This document shows positions 42,093 through 50,977 of a stretch of DNA of 64,000 nt, in pieces. Origin of the DNA: Sinosporangium album. Lineage in GTDB: Bacteria; Actinomycetota; Actinomycetes; Streptosporangiales; Streptosporangiaceae. The translations under genes and the position numbers were made by a program. How positions within the stretch are numbered: the stretch's first letter is position 1; every line of letters starts with the position of its first letter. Location: positions 1-64,000 of the forward strand of contig NZ_FNCN01000029.1 in NCBI RefSeq assembly GCF_900100605.1. Reading direction: 5' to 3'. The notes under the pieces are model-generated. The model did no database searches. It was given only the letters and a program-made list of their open reading frames with translations, and had not been told where the DNA came from.

Positions 42093-43637
42093 ATGAAACG
42101 CGTCCTCCGGATGTGTTACCCGGTCATCGCTCTGGCGACAGCGGCCTTGCCAGCGGCCCTGTCCGACGCGGCGGTGGCCGGCACCGCGCCAGGACGGGCA
42201 CAGGCCGACCTGACCCGTATGGTCGCGCAGACCGCACCGAATCCTGCCGATTGCCCGGGGCGAGTGGCGTTGATCAACGGCGGCTTCGAGACCCCCGTCG
42301 TGACGGGTGTGCCGTGGGGTTTCTACCCCGACGCCTCACAGAACCGCCCGAACGGGGTGCCGGGCTGGCGGACGACTGCCCCCAGTCACCTGATCGAACT
42401 CTGGAGTCCGCGGATGGGCGTTCCGTCCATCGAAGGCAACCAGTTCGCCGAACTGAACGCCTCCGAGGTCGCCACCCTCTACCAGGACCACGCGACCACC
42501 CCAGGGCAGAAGCTGTACTGGCGGCTGTCCCACCGGGGCCGTCTCGGCACCGACACCATGGCCCTCGACATCGGCGCTCCAGGGAGCCCGGTGCAGCAGG
42601 GCACCATGTCCGACGGCGCCGCCAGGTGGGGCACCTACACGGGCACCTACACCGTGCCCGAGGGGCAGACGACGACCCGGTTCGCCTTCCGCTCCATCTC
42701 CGCGGCGGGCGGGAACCCCGGCATCGGCAACTTCCTCGACGATGTCTTCTTCGGCACCGCGCCCTGCGTCGTCCTGAGCAAGGCCGCGAGTCCGCCGGGC
42801 CCCGTGAACGTCGGCGATGTGATCACCTACCGGCTGACGGCCGTCAACAAGGGCGGCGACGCGGCTGAGAACGTACGGCTGACCGACGCCATCCCGGCGG
42901 GGACCACATTCGTGCCCGGCTCCCTCCAGGTCGTCAGCGGCCCGAACGCCGGAGCCAAGACCGACCAGGGCGGTGACGACCAGGCCCAGTTCGACCCCGC
43001 CACCGGAAAGGTCACCTTCACCCTGGGCAACGGGGCCACCGCCAGCGCCGGGGGCCGCGTGCCCAACAGCGACGCCCTCGCCGACGGCACCACCGTGCAG
43101 TTCCAGGTCAAGGTCGGCCGGGCCGCCGCAGGCCGTACGGTCACCAACCAGGGCACGGTCAACTACGAGAACCGGCTCGGCCCCGAGCCCGAGCCCTTGA
43201 CCTCCACCAGCGGCGACATCGCCACCGAGGTCAACCCGGCCGTGGACCTGAGCGTGGTCAAATCCGCCGAACACACACGGGTCACCGTCGGCGGGACAGT
43301 CACCTACCACGTGTCCGTCCGCAACGCCGGGCCCAACGACGCCACCGGCGTCGTCGTCGAGGACACCCTCCCCGCCGGCCTCACCCTCGTGTCGGCCACG
43401 CCCTCCACAGGCACCTACACCGGCGACACCTGGACAGTGGGCTCACTCCCCGCCGGAGCCACGGCAACCCTGACCGTCAAGGCCAAGGCCACCTCGGTCG
43501 CCGAAACCACCAACACCGCGACCGCCACCGGCAGCGAACTCGACCTCGACCCCACCAACAACAGCGACGGCGTCAAAGTCTGCATCGACCCCGCACCCGC
43601 CTGCCCCTACTGCGCCCCGGTGAGGGCCCAGAAGTAA
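42093..43637 (+). CDS. Secreted DUF11-repeat protein
   Basis: The 514-residue protein has a signal peptide (VIALATAALPAALSDAAVA). A lectin/CBM-like beta domain follows (NGGFETPVV, GNQFAELNASEVATLYQD, FLDDVFFG). Then come two DUF11 repeats, NVGDVITYRLTAVNKGGDAA with DAIPAGTTFVPGS, and VGGTVTYHVSVRNAGPNDAT with DTLPAGLTLVSATPS. Such proteins are extracellular or wall-associated adhesive modules. No sorting signal is present at the Cys-containing C-terminus (CIDPAPACPYC), so it is probably released. Confidence 0.88.
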   Translation: MKRVLRMCYPVIALATAALPAALSDAAVAGTAPGRAQADLTRMVAQTAPNPADCPGRVALINGGFETPVVTGVPWGFYPDASQNRPNGVPGWRTTAPSHLIELWSPRMGVPSIEGNQFAELNASEVATLYQDHATTPGQKLYWRLSHRGRLGTDTMALDIGAPGSPVQQGTMSDGAARWGTYTGTYTVPEGQTTTRFAFRSISAAGGNPGIGNFLDDVFFGTAPCVVLSKAASPPGPVNVGDVITYRLTAVNKGGDAAENVRLTDAIPAGTTFVPGSLQVVSGPNAGAKTDQGGDDQAQFDPATGKVTFTLGNGATASAGGRVPNSDALADGTTVQFQVKVGRAAAGRTVTNQGTVNYENRLGPEPEPLTSTSGDIATEVNPAVDLSVVKSAEHTRVTVGGTVTYHVSVRNAGPNDATGVVVEDTLPAGLTLVSATPSTGTYTGDTWTVGSLPAGATATLTVKAKATSVAETTNTATATGSELDLDPTNNSDGVKVCIDPAPACPYCAPVRAQK

Positions 43638-43740
43638 GAAACCTGACCTCTTGGGATCGGACGTCCTGCCGCGAGTCGCTCACGGCAGGACGCCGCCTTC
43701 AAAGGCTCTGACCTCTGCCCCGGGAACGGGTGTCCTCGGC

Positions 43741-44541
43741 TCACGCCTGCATGCCGCCGTCGACCCGGAGGACCGTGCCGGTCACGTAGGAGGAGCGGTC
43801 GCTGAGGAGCCAGGCAGCGGCCTGAGCGATCTCGTCGGGGTCGGCGGCGCGTCGCAGCGGGGTCCGTGCGTTGAGGCGCTCGACTACGCCGGGGGTGGCG
43901 TCGTCCCACGCGCGGATCATTTCGGTGAGCGTGGTGCCGGGTGCAATGGCGTTGACGCGGATGCCTTCCGGGCCGTAGGTGACGGCGGCTGACTCGGTGA
44001 GGCTGTTGACGGCCCGCTTCATCGCGCCGTAGGCGGGCAATTCGGGGTTGCCCGTCAGGCTTCCGACACTGGAGTTGTTGACGATGGCCCCGGTCCCGGC
44101 GGTGGCCCGGATGGCGGCGACCTCGGCGACCATGGCCAGCCACGTGCCCTTCAGGGTCACAGCGTAGATGTGGTCGAAGTCGGTCTCCCGGACTTGGTCC
44201 ATCGGTCCGGGCGGCACGTTCGCCGCGGCGTTGTTGAAGGCGACGTCGAGCCGGCCGTACAGGTCCACGGTGCGGTCGACGGCGGCGCGCACGCTGGTCG
44301 CGTCGGCCAGGTCGCACACCACGTAGTCCGCGGTGCCGCCCGCTGCTCGGACCTCCTCGGTCACTGCCCTCAGCTGGTCCTCCGTTCTGGCCGCGAGCAG
44401 CACGTGGGCGCCCTCCCGGGCGAACAGTCGCGCGGCGGCGGCGCCGATACCGCGTCCTGCACCGGTGATGAAGGCGACCTTGCCGGCCAGCAGGCCCAGG
44501 GCGCTGGAGGTGGATTCGTCGGTAGTCGGTGTGTTGTCCAT
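43741..44541 (-). CDS. Short-chain dehydrogenase/reductase
   Basis: The 266-residue protein has the Rossmann GAGRGIGAAAARLFAREGAH motif, NNAAAN, Ser in VNNSSVGSLTG and the YxxxK pair in AYGAMKRAVNSL. The substrate is unknown. ATG 44541 begins a conserved region after a short leader. It is divergent from a MmyB-like regulator with a dyad between them, which suggests it is that regulator's target. Confidence 0.9.
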   Translation of the reverse strand: MDNTPTTDESTSSALGLLAGKVAFITGAGRGIGAAAARLFAREGAHVLLAARTEDQLRAVTEEVRAAGGTADYVVCDLADATSVRAAVDRTVDLYGRLDVAFNNAAANVPPGPMDQVRETDFDHIYAVTLKGTWLAMVAEVAAIRATAGTGAIVNNSSVGSLTGNPELPAYGAMKRAVNSLTESAAVTYGPEGIRVNAIAPGTTLTEMIRAWDDATPGVVERLNARTPLRRAADPDEIAQAAAWLLSDRSSYVTGTVLRVDGGMQA

Positions 44542-44571
44542 GGCAGCGATCCTGCGTCCGGCCACCGAGCG

Positions 44572-44598
44572 TATCCAGGCACCGGCGGTATCTGGATA
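44572..44598. promoter_or_regulatory. Operator candidate between SDR and regulator genes
   Basis: TATCCAG at 44572-44578 and CTGGATA at 44592-44598 form a perfect 7-bp dyad with a 13-base spacer in the 77-base divergent gap. Its place over both promoters fits a binding site for the neighbouring XRE regulator. Confidence 0.5.
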
Positions 44599-44618
44599 GG
44601 GGCAGCAGCACCCTCACA

Positions 44619-45479
44619 ATGGAGATCATGGACAGGCGAGAACTGGCCGACTTCCTGCGCAGCAGGCGCGAGCGGATCACCCCGGCCGACGTTGGGCTGC
44701 CCGCCGGGCCACGCCGCCGCACCCCCGGGTTGCGCCGTGAGGAAGTGGCCCAACTGGCGTTCATCTCGACCGAGTACTACACGCGGCTGGAGCAGGCCCG
44801 CGCCCCGCGCCCGTCGCGCGAGGTACTGGCCGGGCTGGCCCGCGCCCTACGCCTGTCGGATGCCGAACGCGACCACCTCCACCACCTCGCCGGCGCCCCG
44901 CCCGGACCGCCCGCCGGGCCCTCCATAGAGGTGCGCCAGAGCATCCTCGACCTGCTGCACCGGCTGCCGCAGGCCGCGGCGATCGTCATGTCCGCAACGT
45001 ACGAGGTGATCGCTTGGAATGATCTGGCGGCTGCCCTGCTGGAGGATTTCTCCGCCCTGTTGCGGCATGAGCGCAACCTCGTGCGCCGCGTCTTCCTCCC
45101 ACCACACCCGCTGGAGCGGCGGCTGTACGGCCTGCCGGACGCGGATGCGTTCGCCCGCACCGCGGCCCATCACCTGCGCGCCGCAGCCGCCCGCTACCCC
45201 GACGATCCCGAAGTGGTCGGGCTGGTGGCCGAACTCCTCTCCGGCAGCGAGGAGTTCGCCCAACTGTGGGCCTCCCACGACGTACACACTGAGCCGACCC
45301 TGCGCAAGACCATCAACCACCCGTTGGTCGGCCCTATCACCGTCAACTGCGACGTGCTCGACATCACCGACAGGGACCAGCGGGTCGTGATCTACACGGC
45401 CGATCCCGGCTCACCGTCGGAGGAGGCGTTGCGGCTGCTGTCGGTGATCGGCACGCAGCGCATGGATGTGCCCGGCTGA
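44619..45479 (+). CDS. XRE-family regulator with MmyB-like ligand-binding domain
   Basis: The protein has 286 residues. The HTH (LADFLRSRRERITPADVGLP with RRRTPGLRREEVAQLAFIST and YYTRLEQARAPRPS) has the TPGLRREEVA signature of MmyB-type regulators. The C-terminal PAS-like domain (VMSATYEVIAWNDLAAALL) probably binds a small ligand. These regulators commonly repress a divergent SDR. ATG 44619 is reported; ATG 44628 gives the most conserved start but has GGAG only three bases away. Confidence 0.88.
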   Translation: MEIMDRRELADFLRSRRERITPADVGLPAGPRRRTPGLRREEVAQLAFISTEYYTRLEQARAPRPSREVLAGLARALRLSDAERDHLHHLAGAPPGPPAGPSIEVRQSILDLLHRLPQAAAIVMSATYEVIAWNDLAAALLEDFSALLRHERNLVRRVFLPPHPLERRLYGLPDADAFARTAAHHLRAAAARYPDDPEVVGLVAELLSGSEEFAQLWASHDVHTEPTLRKTINHPLVGPITVNCDVLDITDRDQRVVIYTADPGSPSEEALRLLSVIGTQRMDVPG

Positions 45480-45811
45480 GTTGAGCCAGGTGGCGGTCTG
45501 GCAGTGGGGTGGGCATCGGCCATCAAGCTCATTCGATCGGACGCGCGAACCGTCGGACGGTTTCCCGGGCTGGCGATCAGATGTCCGTCCCGACGGCGAC
45601 GCCCTCGCAGCCCCGGCGGCGGCTAAGGGCGGCGCGACGAGCAGCCGCCTTCGGCGCGCCACGCTTGTCACCAGCGAAAACTCGTGCACCACGTCCGTGG
45701 ACGGAACCCTCCGGACTGGCTGACGGGCACCTAGACCTATGCCAGGTGATTTGCGATTGGATAACCGGGCGCGTCCGGTCGGCTGATGTGATCTATACAC
45801 GTTGTGTGGGC
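45480..45811. other. Upstream region of the TPR protein gene, no gene assigned
   Basis: A frame continuous with the TPR gene extends back to 45509, but its Arg/Pro-rich translation is not protein-like. CTATACAC at 45793-45800, twelve bases before ATG 45812, could be a -10 element for a near-leaderless transcript. Confidence 0.35.
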
Positions 45812-48415
45812 ATGTGGTGGTGGGCGCTTCGGTTTCTGGGCGCGCTGGCCGGTGCGGGCGTGGCGGCGGCTATCGCGGCAGCGGCCGACGGTAAGACGTG
45901 GTGGCCGGTGGCCGGTGCCTTTCTGGGAGCAGTGGGCACATCGTTCGCGCCGTCGCTGCTGGAGCGGTGGCGAACCCGGCGGATTGCACACGCCACCGCC
46001 GCGCGGGCCGCGGAGCTGGGCCCGGACAGCGCGCCGGCACTGCTTTTGCGCCACTCCGAAGCGGTGGTGCCGTTCACCGGGCGGGAGAGGGAGCTGGCCG
46101 AGCTGCTGGCCTGGTGCTCAGACCCGGACGCGGGACGGTTGCGGCTGCTGGTGGGGCCCGGCGGAGTCGGCAAGTCGAGGCTGGCGGCGGAGCTGTACGA
46201 GCGGCTGGACCGCTCATGGGGCTATCTGGAGATCGCCGACGAGGCCGAGGCCGACGCGCTGTCACGGTTGCGGGAGGTGAGCGGCGGGCGGCTACTGGTG
46301 GTCGTCGACTATGCGGAGACGCGGACCGGGCTTGCCGGGCTGCTGAACGAGGCGGCGGCCGACGAGGGGAGCCGACTGCGGGTCCTGCTACTGGCGCGCA
46401 GTGCCGGGGAGTGGTGGCGTCAGCTCGGCGGGCAGTCGGCGAGGGTACGCCGGATGGTGTCCCAGGCCGGTGAGGGCATGGAGCTGGCCGAGCAGGTCGC
46501 CGGCGGTCTTTCCGATCAAGAGGTGGTGATGCGGGCGGTCCCGCATTTCGCGCGGGCGTTGGGGGCGGAGGTGCCGGAGGGGATGGAAGTGGAGCTGGGC
46601 CGAGGGCCTCACCGGGTGCTGGACCTGCATGCGGTGGCGCTGGTGGCGGTGCTGCGCTCCATGCCGCACGGAAGCGGTGCGGGTCCGGCTCGGGTGGGGG
46701 CGGAGGATGTGCTGGAGGAGCTGCTGGGGCATGAGCGGCGGTTCTGGTTGCGAACCGCCCAGGCGCGCGGGTTCACCTCGGGTACCGACGGGCTGAGTAC
46801 GGCGGCGCTGGAGCAGACGGTGGCGGCGGGGACACTGCTGGGGGCCCGGAGCCGGGCTCAGGCGGCCGAGGTGGTGGGGAGGGTTCCCGACGGGACGGCG
46901 TCGGTGGCGGTGGCCGACTGGCTCCGGGAGTTGTATCCCCCCGGTACGGCTGACGACCGGGAATGGTTAGGGCGGCTGCGGCCGGACAGGCTGGCAGAGC
47001 TGCACGTTACGCGCCAGTTCAGCGGCTCTCCGGAGCTTCTGGAGGCCTGTCTTGAAGGGCTGGACGCCCATCAGGGGCGGCGGGCGCTGGTGATGCTGGC
47101 GCGGGCGGCCCACGAGTTGGACGAGGCGGGGGAAATCTTGCAGCGGCTGCTTCCGCGGGTGGCCGGTGAGGTAGGCGGGCTCGTCGCGCCACGGGAGACC
47201 TTGGTGGCTCTGTATGAGGCGCTCCCCTTCCCTTCTGCGGTCTTGGCCGAGGCACAAGCGCTGTTGGCGAAGCGGCTGCTCATCAGCGTCCCGGATGGCG
47301 ATGACGGGGAGCGGGCCCGCTGGCTGACCGCGTTCGGCCAACATGTTTCGCGCTTAGGCCGCCCGGCCGAAGCCCTGCGTGCCACTCAAGAAGCGGTCGA
47401 CATCTACCGGGAGTTGGCCGGGCACTACCCCGACCGCTACCGCCCCGATCTCGCCGACTCCCTGGACAACCTCGGCAACCGCTTGTCGGGCTTGGGCCTC
47501 CTAGTCGAAGCTTTGCGTGCCGCCCAAGAGGCCGTCGACATCCGCCGGGAGTTGGCCGGGCACTACCCTGACCACTTCCACCCCGGCCTCGCCGACTCCC
47601 TGGACAACCTCGGCAACCATTTGTGGGAGACGGGCCGCCCGGCCGAAGCCGTTCGCGCCGCCCTGGAAGCCGTGGACATCCGCCGGGAGTTGGCCGGGCG
47701 CTACCCCGACCGCTACCGCCCCGGCCTCGCCAACTCCCTGAGCAACCTTGGCAACCATTTGCGGGCAACGGGCCTTCTGACCGAAGCCCTGAATGTCACC
47801 CGGGAGGCCGTCGACATCCGCCGGGAGTTGGCCGCGTGCTACCCCGACCGCTACCGTCCCGATCTCGCCATGTCCCTGAACAACCTCGGCGTCTTCCTGT
47901 CGGAGATGGGCCTTCTGGCCGAAGCCCTGAACGTCACCCGGGAGGCCGTCGACATCTACCGGGAGTTGGCCGGGCACTACCCGGACCGCTACCGTCCCGA
48001 TCTCGCTATGTCCCTGAACAACCTCGGCATCCGCTTGTCGGAGACGGGTCTCCTGGCCGAAGCCCTCAATGTCACCCGGGAGGCCGTCGACATCCGCCGG
48101 GGGTTGGCCGAGTGCTACCCCGACCGCTACCGCCCCGGCCTCGCCAGCTCTCTGAACAACCTCGGCAACCATCTGTCGGAGGCGGGCCTTCTGGCCGAAG
48201 CCTTGGATGCCGCCCGGGAGGCCGTCGACATCCGCCGGGGGCTGGCCGAGCGCTACCCCGACCGCTACCGCCTCGATCTCGCCATGTCCCTGAACAACCT
48301 CGGCGTCTTCCTGGCGGAGAAGGGCCTCAAAGCCGAAGCTCTACGTGCCGCCCAAGAAGCGGACGACATCCACCGCGAGCCGGCCGCGCGCCACCCCGAC
48401 TCGCCGACTCCCTGA
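45812..48415 (+). CDS. Membrane-anchored P-loop NTPase with tandem TPR repeats
   Basis: The 867-residue protein begins with a hydrophobic hairpin (WWWALRFLGALAGAGVAAAI). A STAND-like NTPase module follows: FTGRERELAELLAWC, Walker A LVGPGGVGKSRLAAELY, Walker B-like RLLVVVDYAETRTGLAGLL. The C-terminal third is seven TPR units of 46 residues on the pattern EAVDIRRELAGHYPDRYRPD and LADSLDNLGNxL, nearly identical in DNA. Signal-sensing or defence NTPases of this build oligomerise on ligand binding; that role is inferred. The last unit is shifted out of frame, so the C-terminus (AARHPDSPTP) is probably truncated. Confidence 0.85.
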   Translation: MWWWALRFLGALAGAGVAAAIAAAADGKTWWPVAGAFLGAVGTSFAPSLLERWRTRRIAHATAARAAELGPDSAPALLLRHSEAVVPFTGRERELAELLAWCSDPDAGRLRLLVGPGGVGKSRLAAELYERLDRSWGYLEIADEAEADALSRLREVSGGRLLVVVDYAETRTGLAGLLNEAAADEGSRLRVLLLARSAGEWWRQLGGQSARVRRMVSQAGEGMELAEQVAGGLSDQEVVMRAVPHFARALGAEVPEGMEVELGRGPHRVLDLHAVALVAVLRSMPHGSGAGPARVGAEDVLEELLGHERRFWLRTAQARGFTSGTDGLSTAALEQTVAAGTLLGARSRAQAAEVVGRVPDGTASVAVADWLRELYPPGTADDREWLGRLRPDRLAELHVTRQFSGSPELLEACLEGLDAHQGRRALVMLARAAHELDEAGEILQRLLPRVAGEVGGLVAPRETLVALYEALPFPSAVLAEAQALLAKRLLISVPDGDDGERARWLTAFGQHVSRLGRPAEALRATQEAVDIYRELAGHYPDRYRPDLADSLDNLGNRLSGLGLLVEALRAAQEAVDIRRELAGHYPDHFHPGLADSLDNLGNHLWETGRPAEAVRAALEAVDIRRELAGRYPDRYRPGLANSLSNLGNHLRATGLLTEALNVTREAVDIRRELAACYPDRYRPDLAMSLNNLGVFLSEMGLLAEALNVTREAVDIYRELAGHYPDRYRPDLAMSLNNLGIRLSETGLLAEALNVTREAVDIRRGLAECYPDRYRPGLASSLNNLGNHLSEAGLLAEALDAAREAVDIRRGLAERYPDRYRLDLAMSLNNLGVFLAEKGLKAEALRAAQEADDIHREPAARHPDSPTP

Positions 48416-48465
48416 ACAACCTCGGCAACAGAACGCGACGCCGGTCGAGCGGCCCGTGGGCGTGA
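48416..48465 (+). pseudogene. Out-of-frame continuation of the TPR array
   Basis: After the TPR gene stop the sequence still reads, one frame over, DSLNNLGNRTRRRSSGPWA. This is the next half of a TPR unit and a tail. Relative to the other units about 16 bases appear deleted just before 48405, which created the shift. Confidence 0.6.
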
Positions 48466-48535
48466 TCTGCCGGAGGCGGCAGTTGTCGTGGGGGTTGAAG
48501 CACGTCGCACGCCTTTGAGGTACGGCGCGCCGGCC

Positions 48536-49132
48536 TCAGGTGGCTTTCAAGGAGTCGAGCCAGGCGAGCAGACGGGCGCCCTCTCGATCCATGACGCCCG
48601 GGTCCCGCAGGGCGTTGGCCAGCAGGGACATGCCCTGGTAGGCACTTACCAGCGTCAGGGCCAGGCCGTCGGGTTCCGGCTGGTCCAGTTCGTGGAACTG
48701 CCGCTCCACCCAGGCGAGCAGCAACCGGATGACCCTGCCCGCCTCGACGTCCAGGCCACCCTCGTCGCGCTTATCCAGCTCAACAGCGAGTGTGCCGGTC
48801 GGGCAGCCGTACCGGGCGGCGAGGTCACGCTGGCTTACCCAGGCATTGATCAAACCCTTGAGGCGCTCACGGGGGTCGGGGAGCCGGTCCAGGCCGCTGG
48901 TAAGCAGGTCCAGTTGCCGCGCGTGCTCGGATAGCGCGGCGGTGACGAGCTCGTCCTTGGTCTTGAAGTAGTAGTACACGTTGCCTACGGGAACATCGGC
49001 TACGCGCGCTATGTCGGCGATGGTGGTGCGCTCGGCGCCCTGTCGGTACACGACGTCGGCGGCGGCCCTCATGAGCCGCTGCCGCTTGGCGCCGGCCGCT
49101 CTGCCCCTGGCGGACTCTTTCAAGTCAGTCAC
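48536..49132 (-). CDS. TetR-family regulator
   Basis: The 198-residue protein has the HTH AERTTIADIARVADVPVGNV with YYYFKTKDELVTAALS and a helical ligand domain with the TetR_C-like YGCPTGTLAVELDKRDEGGL. GTG 49132 is the start. It is divergent from an NmrA-like gene, and two dyad-containing repeats lie in the gap. It most likely represses both genes until a small electrophile or xenobiotic binds. Confidence 0.9.
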   Translation of the reverse strand: MTDLKESARGRAAGAKRQRLMRAAADVVYRQGAERTTIADIARVADVPVGNVYYYFKTKDELVTAALSEHARQLDLLTSGLDRLPDPRERLKGLINAWVSQRDLAARYGCPTGTLAVELDKRDEGGLDVEAGRVIRLLLAWVERQFHELDQPEPDGLALTLVSAYQGMSLLANALRDPGVMDREGARLLAWLDSLKAT

Positions 49133-49193
49133 CTCACTAACTATAGGACCTCACCCCGTGCTAGGGTCCTTCTGAGTCAGTCAACCAACTAAC
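49123..49193. promoter_or_regulatory. Two 19-bp operator-like repeats
   Basis: AGTCAGTCACCTCACTAAC (49123-49141) and AGTCAGTCAACCAACTAAC (49175-49193) are direct repeats differing at three positions. Each holds an imperfect dyad, GTCAGTC with AACTAAC. They overlap the start of the TetR gene and the leader of the divergent gene, as expected for TetR binding sites. Confidence 0.6.
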
Positions 49194-49211
49194 AGTGTGG
49201 AGAAGGCTCTA

Positions 49212-50045
49212 ATGATCGTTGTCACAGGCGCCACCGGGAATGTCGGCCGCGCGCTGGTCCGTATCCTCGTCGAGCAGGGCCGCGAGGTGACCGCCGTCTC
49301 CCGCCGCATCACCCAGGCCGACGTGCCCCTCGGTGTTCGCACGGTCGCCGCCGACCTCTCGCAGCCGTCCGTCGGCGTACCCTCCGAGGTTGACGCGGTC
49401 TTCCTGCTGGTCGGCGGAGACCTGATGATGACCGGCGACCCCGCCCAGGTCGTCGCCTCCTTCTCAGGCGCGGGCAAGATCGTCCTGCTCTCCTCCCAAG
49501 CGGTGGCCACCCGCCCGGACTCCTTGTCACACGGCCAGGCCTTCGCCGCCTTCGAACAGGCCGTCATGGATTCCGACGTCGAGTGGACCATCTTGCGGCC
49601 CGGCGGCTTCGCCTCCAACGCCTACGCCTGGGCGTCCCCCATCAAGGCGACCCGCACGACCGCCGCGCCCTTCGGCGAAGTCGGACTCCCCGTCATCGAT
49701 CCTGACGACATCGCCGCCGTGGCCGCCGCCACCCTGACTCAGCCGGGCCACGCGAAAGCAATCTACGAACTGACCGGCCCCGCGCTCATCACGCCACGCC
49801 AGCGCGCCGCCGCCATCGGCGAGGCCATCGGCGAGCATGTCACCTTCATCGACCAGACTCGAGAGGAGGCCCGCGCCCAGATGCTCACCTTCATGCCTGC
49901 CCCGGTGGCCGACACCACCCTCGATATTCTCGGCACTCCAACCGTGCGAGAGCAGACCGTCAGCCCCGATGTCGAGAAGATCCTCGGTCGCGCCCCCGGC
50001 ACCTTCGCCGACTGGGCCAAGCGCAACGCCGCAGCCTTCCGCTGA
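49212..50045 (+). CDS. NmrA-like NAD(P)-binding oxidoreductase
   Basis: The 277-residue atypical SDR begins MIVVTGATGNVGRALVRILV (GxxGxxG). It has LLSSQAVATRPDS and ILRPGGFASNAYAWASPIKA. NmrA/QOR2-like proteins sense or reduce quinones. The ATG follows GAGAAGG. Probable target of the divergent TetR regulator. Confidence 0.88.
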   Translation: MIVVTGATGNVGRALVRILVEQGREVTAVSRRITQADVPLGVRTVAADLSQPSVGVPSEVDAVFLLVGGDLMMTGDPAQVVASFSGAGKIVLLSSQAVATRPDSLSHGQAFAAFEQAVMDSDVEWTILRPGGFASNAYAWASPIKATRTTAAPFGEVGLPVIDPDDIAAVAAATLTQPGHAKAIYELTGPALITPRQRAAAIGEAIGEHVTFIDQTREEARAQMLTFMPAPVADTTLDILGTPTVREQTVSPDVEKILGRAPGTFADWAKRNAAAFR

Positions 50046-50153
50046 TGCAGGTGCCCAGCAGATTCCGGCGGGTGACAGCGCGGGGTCTAGCGCGGCCCTC
50101 GAAGTCTCCCAGGGTCCAAGCCCAGGTTGGCGTGGCCCACTACGCTGCGCACG

Positions 50154-50289
50154 TGAACGCCGACGTAGCCCTCGCGATCTACAGCGACTCGCCGCCGAGA
50201 GTGTCCCCAACTGGATTGATGGCGGGTGGTGCGTTGACGCACTTCTCGGCAAGCAGACTCGCGAACACGCCGACTTGACGAAGTGCTAG
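50154..50289 (+). pseudogene. Nucleotidyltransferase (LinA/ANT(2'')-like) N-terminal remnant
   Basis: GTG 50154 gives VNADVALAIYSD. After a frameshift the sequence continues LAAESVPNWIDGGWCVDALL and GKQTREHADL. This is the N-terminal signature (WIDGGWGVDALLGxQTRxHxDLD) of lincosamide/aminoglycoside nucleotidyltransferases. The DLD metal site is lost at a stop. The rest of the interval to 50359 shows no gene. Confidence 0.6.
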
Positions 50290-50359
50290 CCACAGCGCAC
50301 TGAACAGGGTTCATCGCTGTTGCTCGCATCTTCCACGTAACGAGAACGACCGCATGAGG

Positions 50360-50941
50360 CTAGAGCAGGTACGGCCGGAGCAGTTGATCGAACCGTGCTT
50401 TCATAGAGTCGATCAAGGCCCCGTCCCGGTGAATGGCCCAGCGGATCATCGCGCCGTGATAGGTGACCTCGATCAGCTCCGCTAGGGCCGTGATGTTCGC
50501 GTGGGGTGCAAGCTCGTGGCTCGCTACTGCCTCATCGAGGCGTTCGGCGATCTTCGCTCGGAGTCGGACGGAGCCATCGCGGGTGGACTCATGGAACTCA
50601 GGGTCGGCCAGCGATATCTGGAGCAGGGAGACGGAGTTGGCCATCTCTTCGCCGGATGTCGCTGGGTCCACCGTGTACACGAGCCCGGCGATCAGCCGGT
50701 CAAGGGCCGAGCCGCCCGGCGGGATGCTGTCCATGCCGCCGACCCATCGCTCGACCGCCCACTGATCTGCAGCGAGCAGCAACGCCCGTTTGGAGCCGAA
50801 ACGCTGCACCAGGGTCGATGCGGACAGTCCGACCTCGGCGGCTGCGGAAGCGAGGGTCAGCTTGGCTGGTCCGATGCGCTGAACGAGCCTGATAACGCTC
50901 GCCAGAATAGTCTCGTCGCTGACGGTCTTGGTTCGAGGCAT
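50360..50941 (-). CDS. TetR/AcrR-family regulator
   Basis: The 193-residue protein has the HTH segment PAKLTLASAAAEVGLSASTL with VQRFGSKRALLLAADQW and a helical C-terminal domain. It lies 36 bases after the dihydrofolate-reductase-like gene in the same direction, so it is probably part of one operon controlled by the dyad upstream of 51508. Confidence 0.88.
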   Translation of the reverse strand: MPRTKTVSDETILASVIRLVQRIGPAKLTLASAAAEVGLSASTLVQRFGSKRALLLAADQWAVERWVGGMDSIPPGGSALDRLIAGLVYTVDPATSGEEMANSVSLLQISLADPEFHESTRDGSVRLRAKIAERLDEAVASHELAPHANITALAELIEVTYHGAMIRWAIHRDGALIDSMKARFDQLLRPYLL

Positions 50942-50977
50942 CGGATGGGGGCCTCCGGGGTCGGGGTCGGCTGGCGA

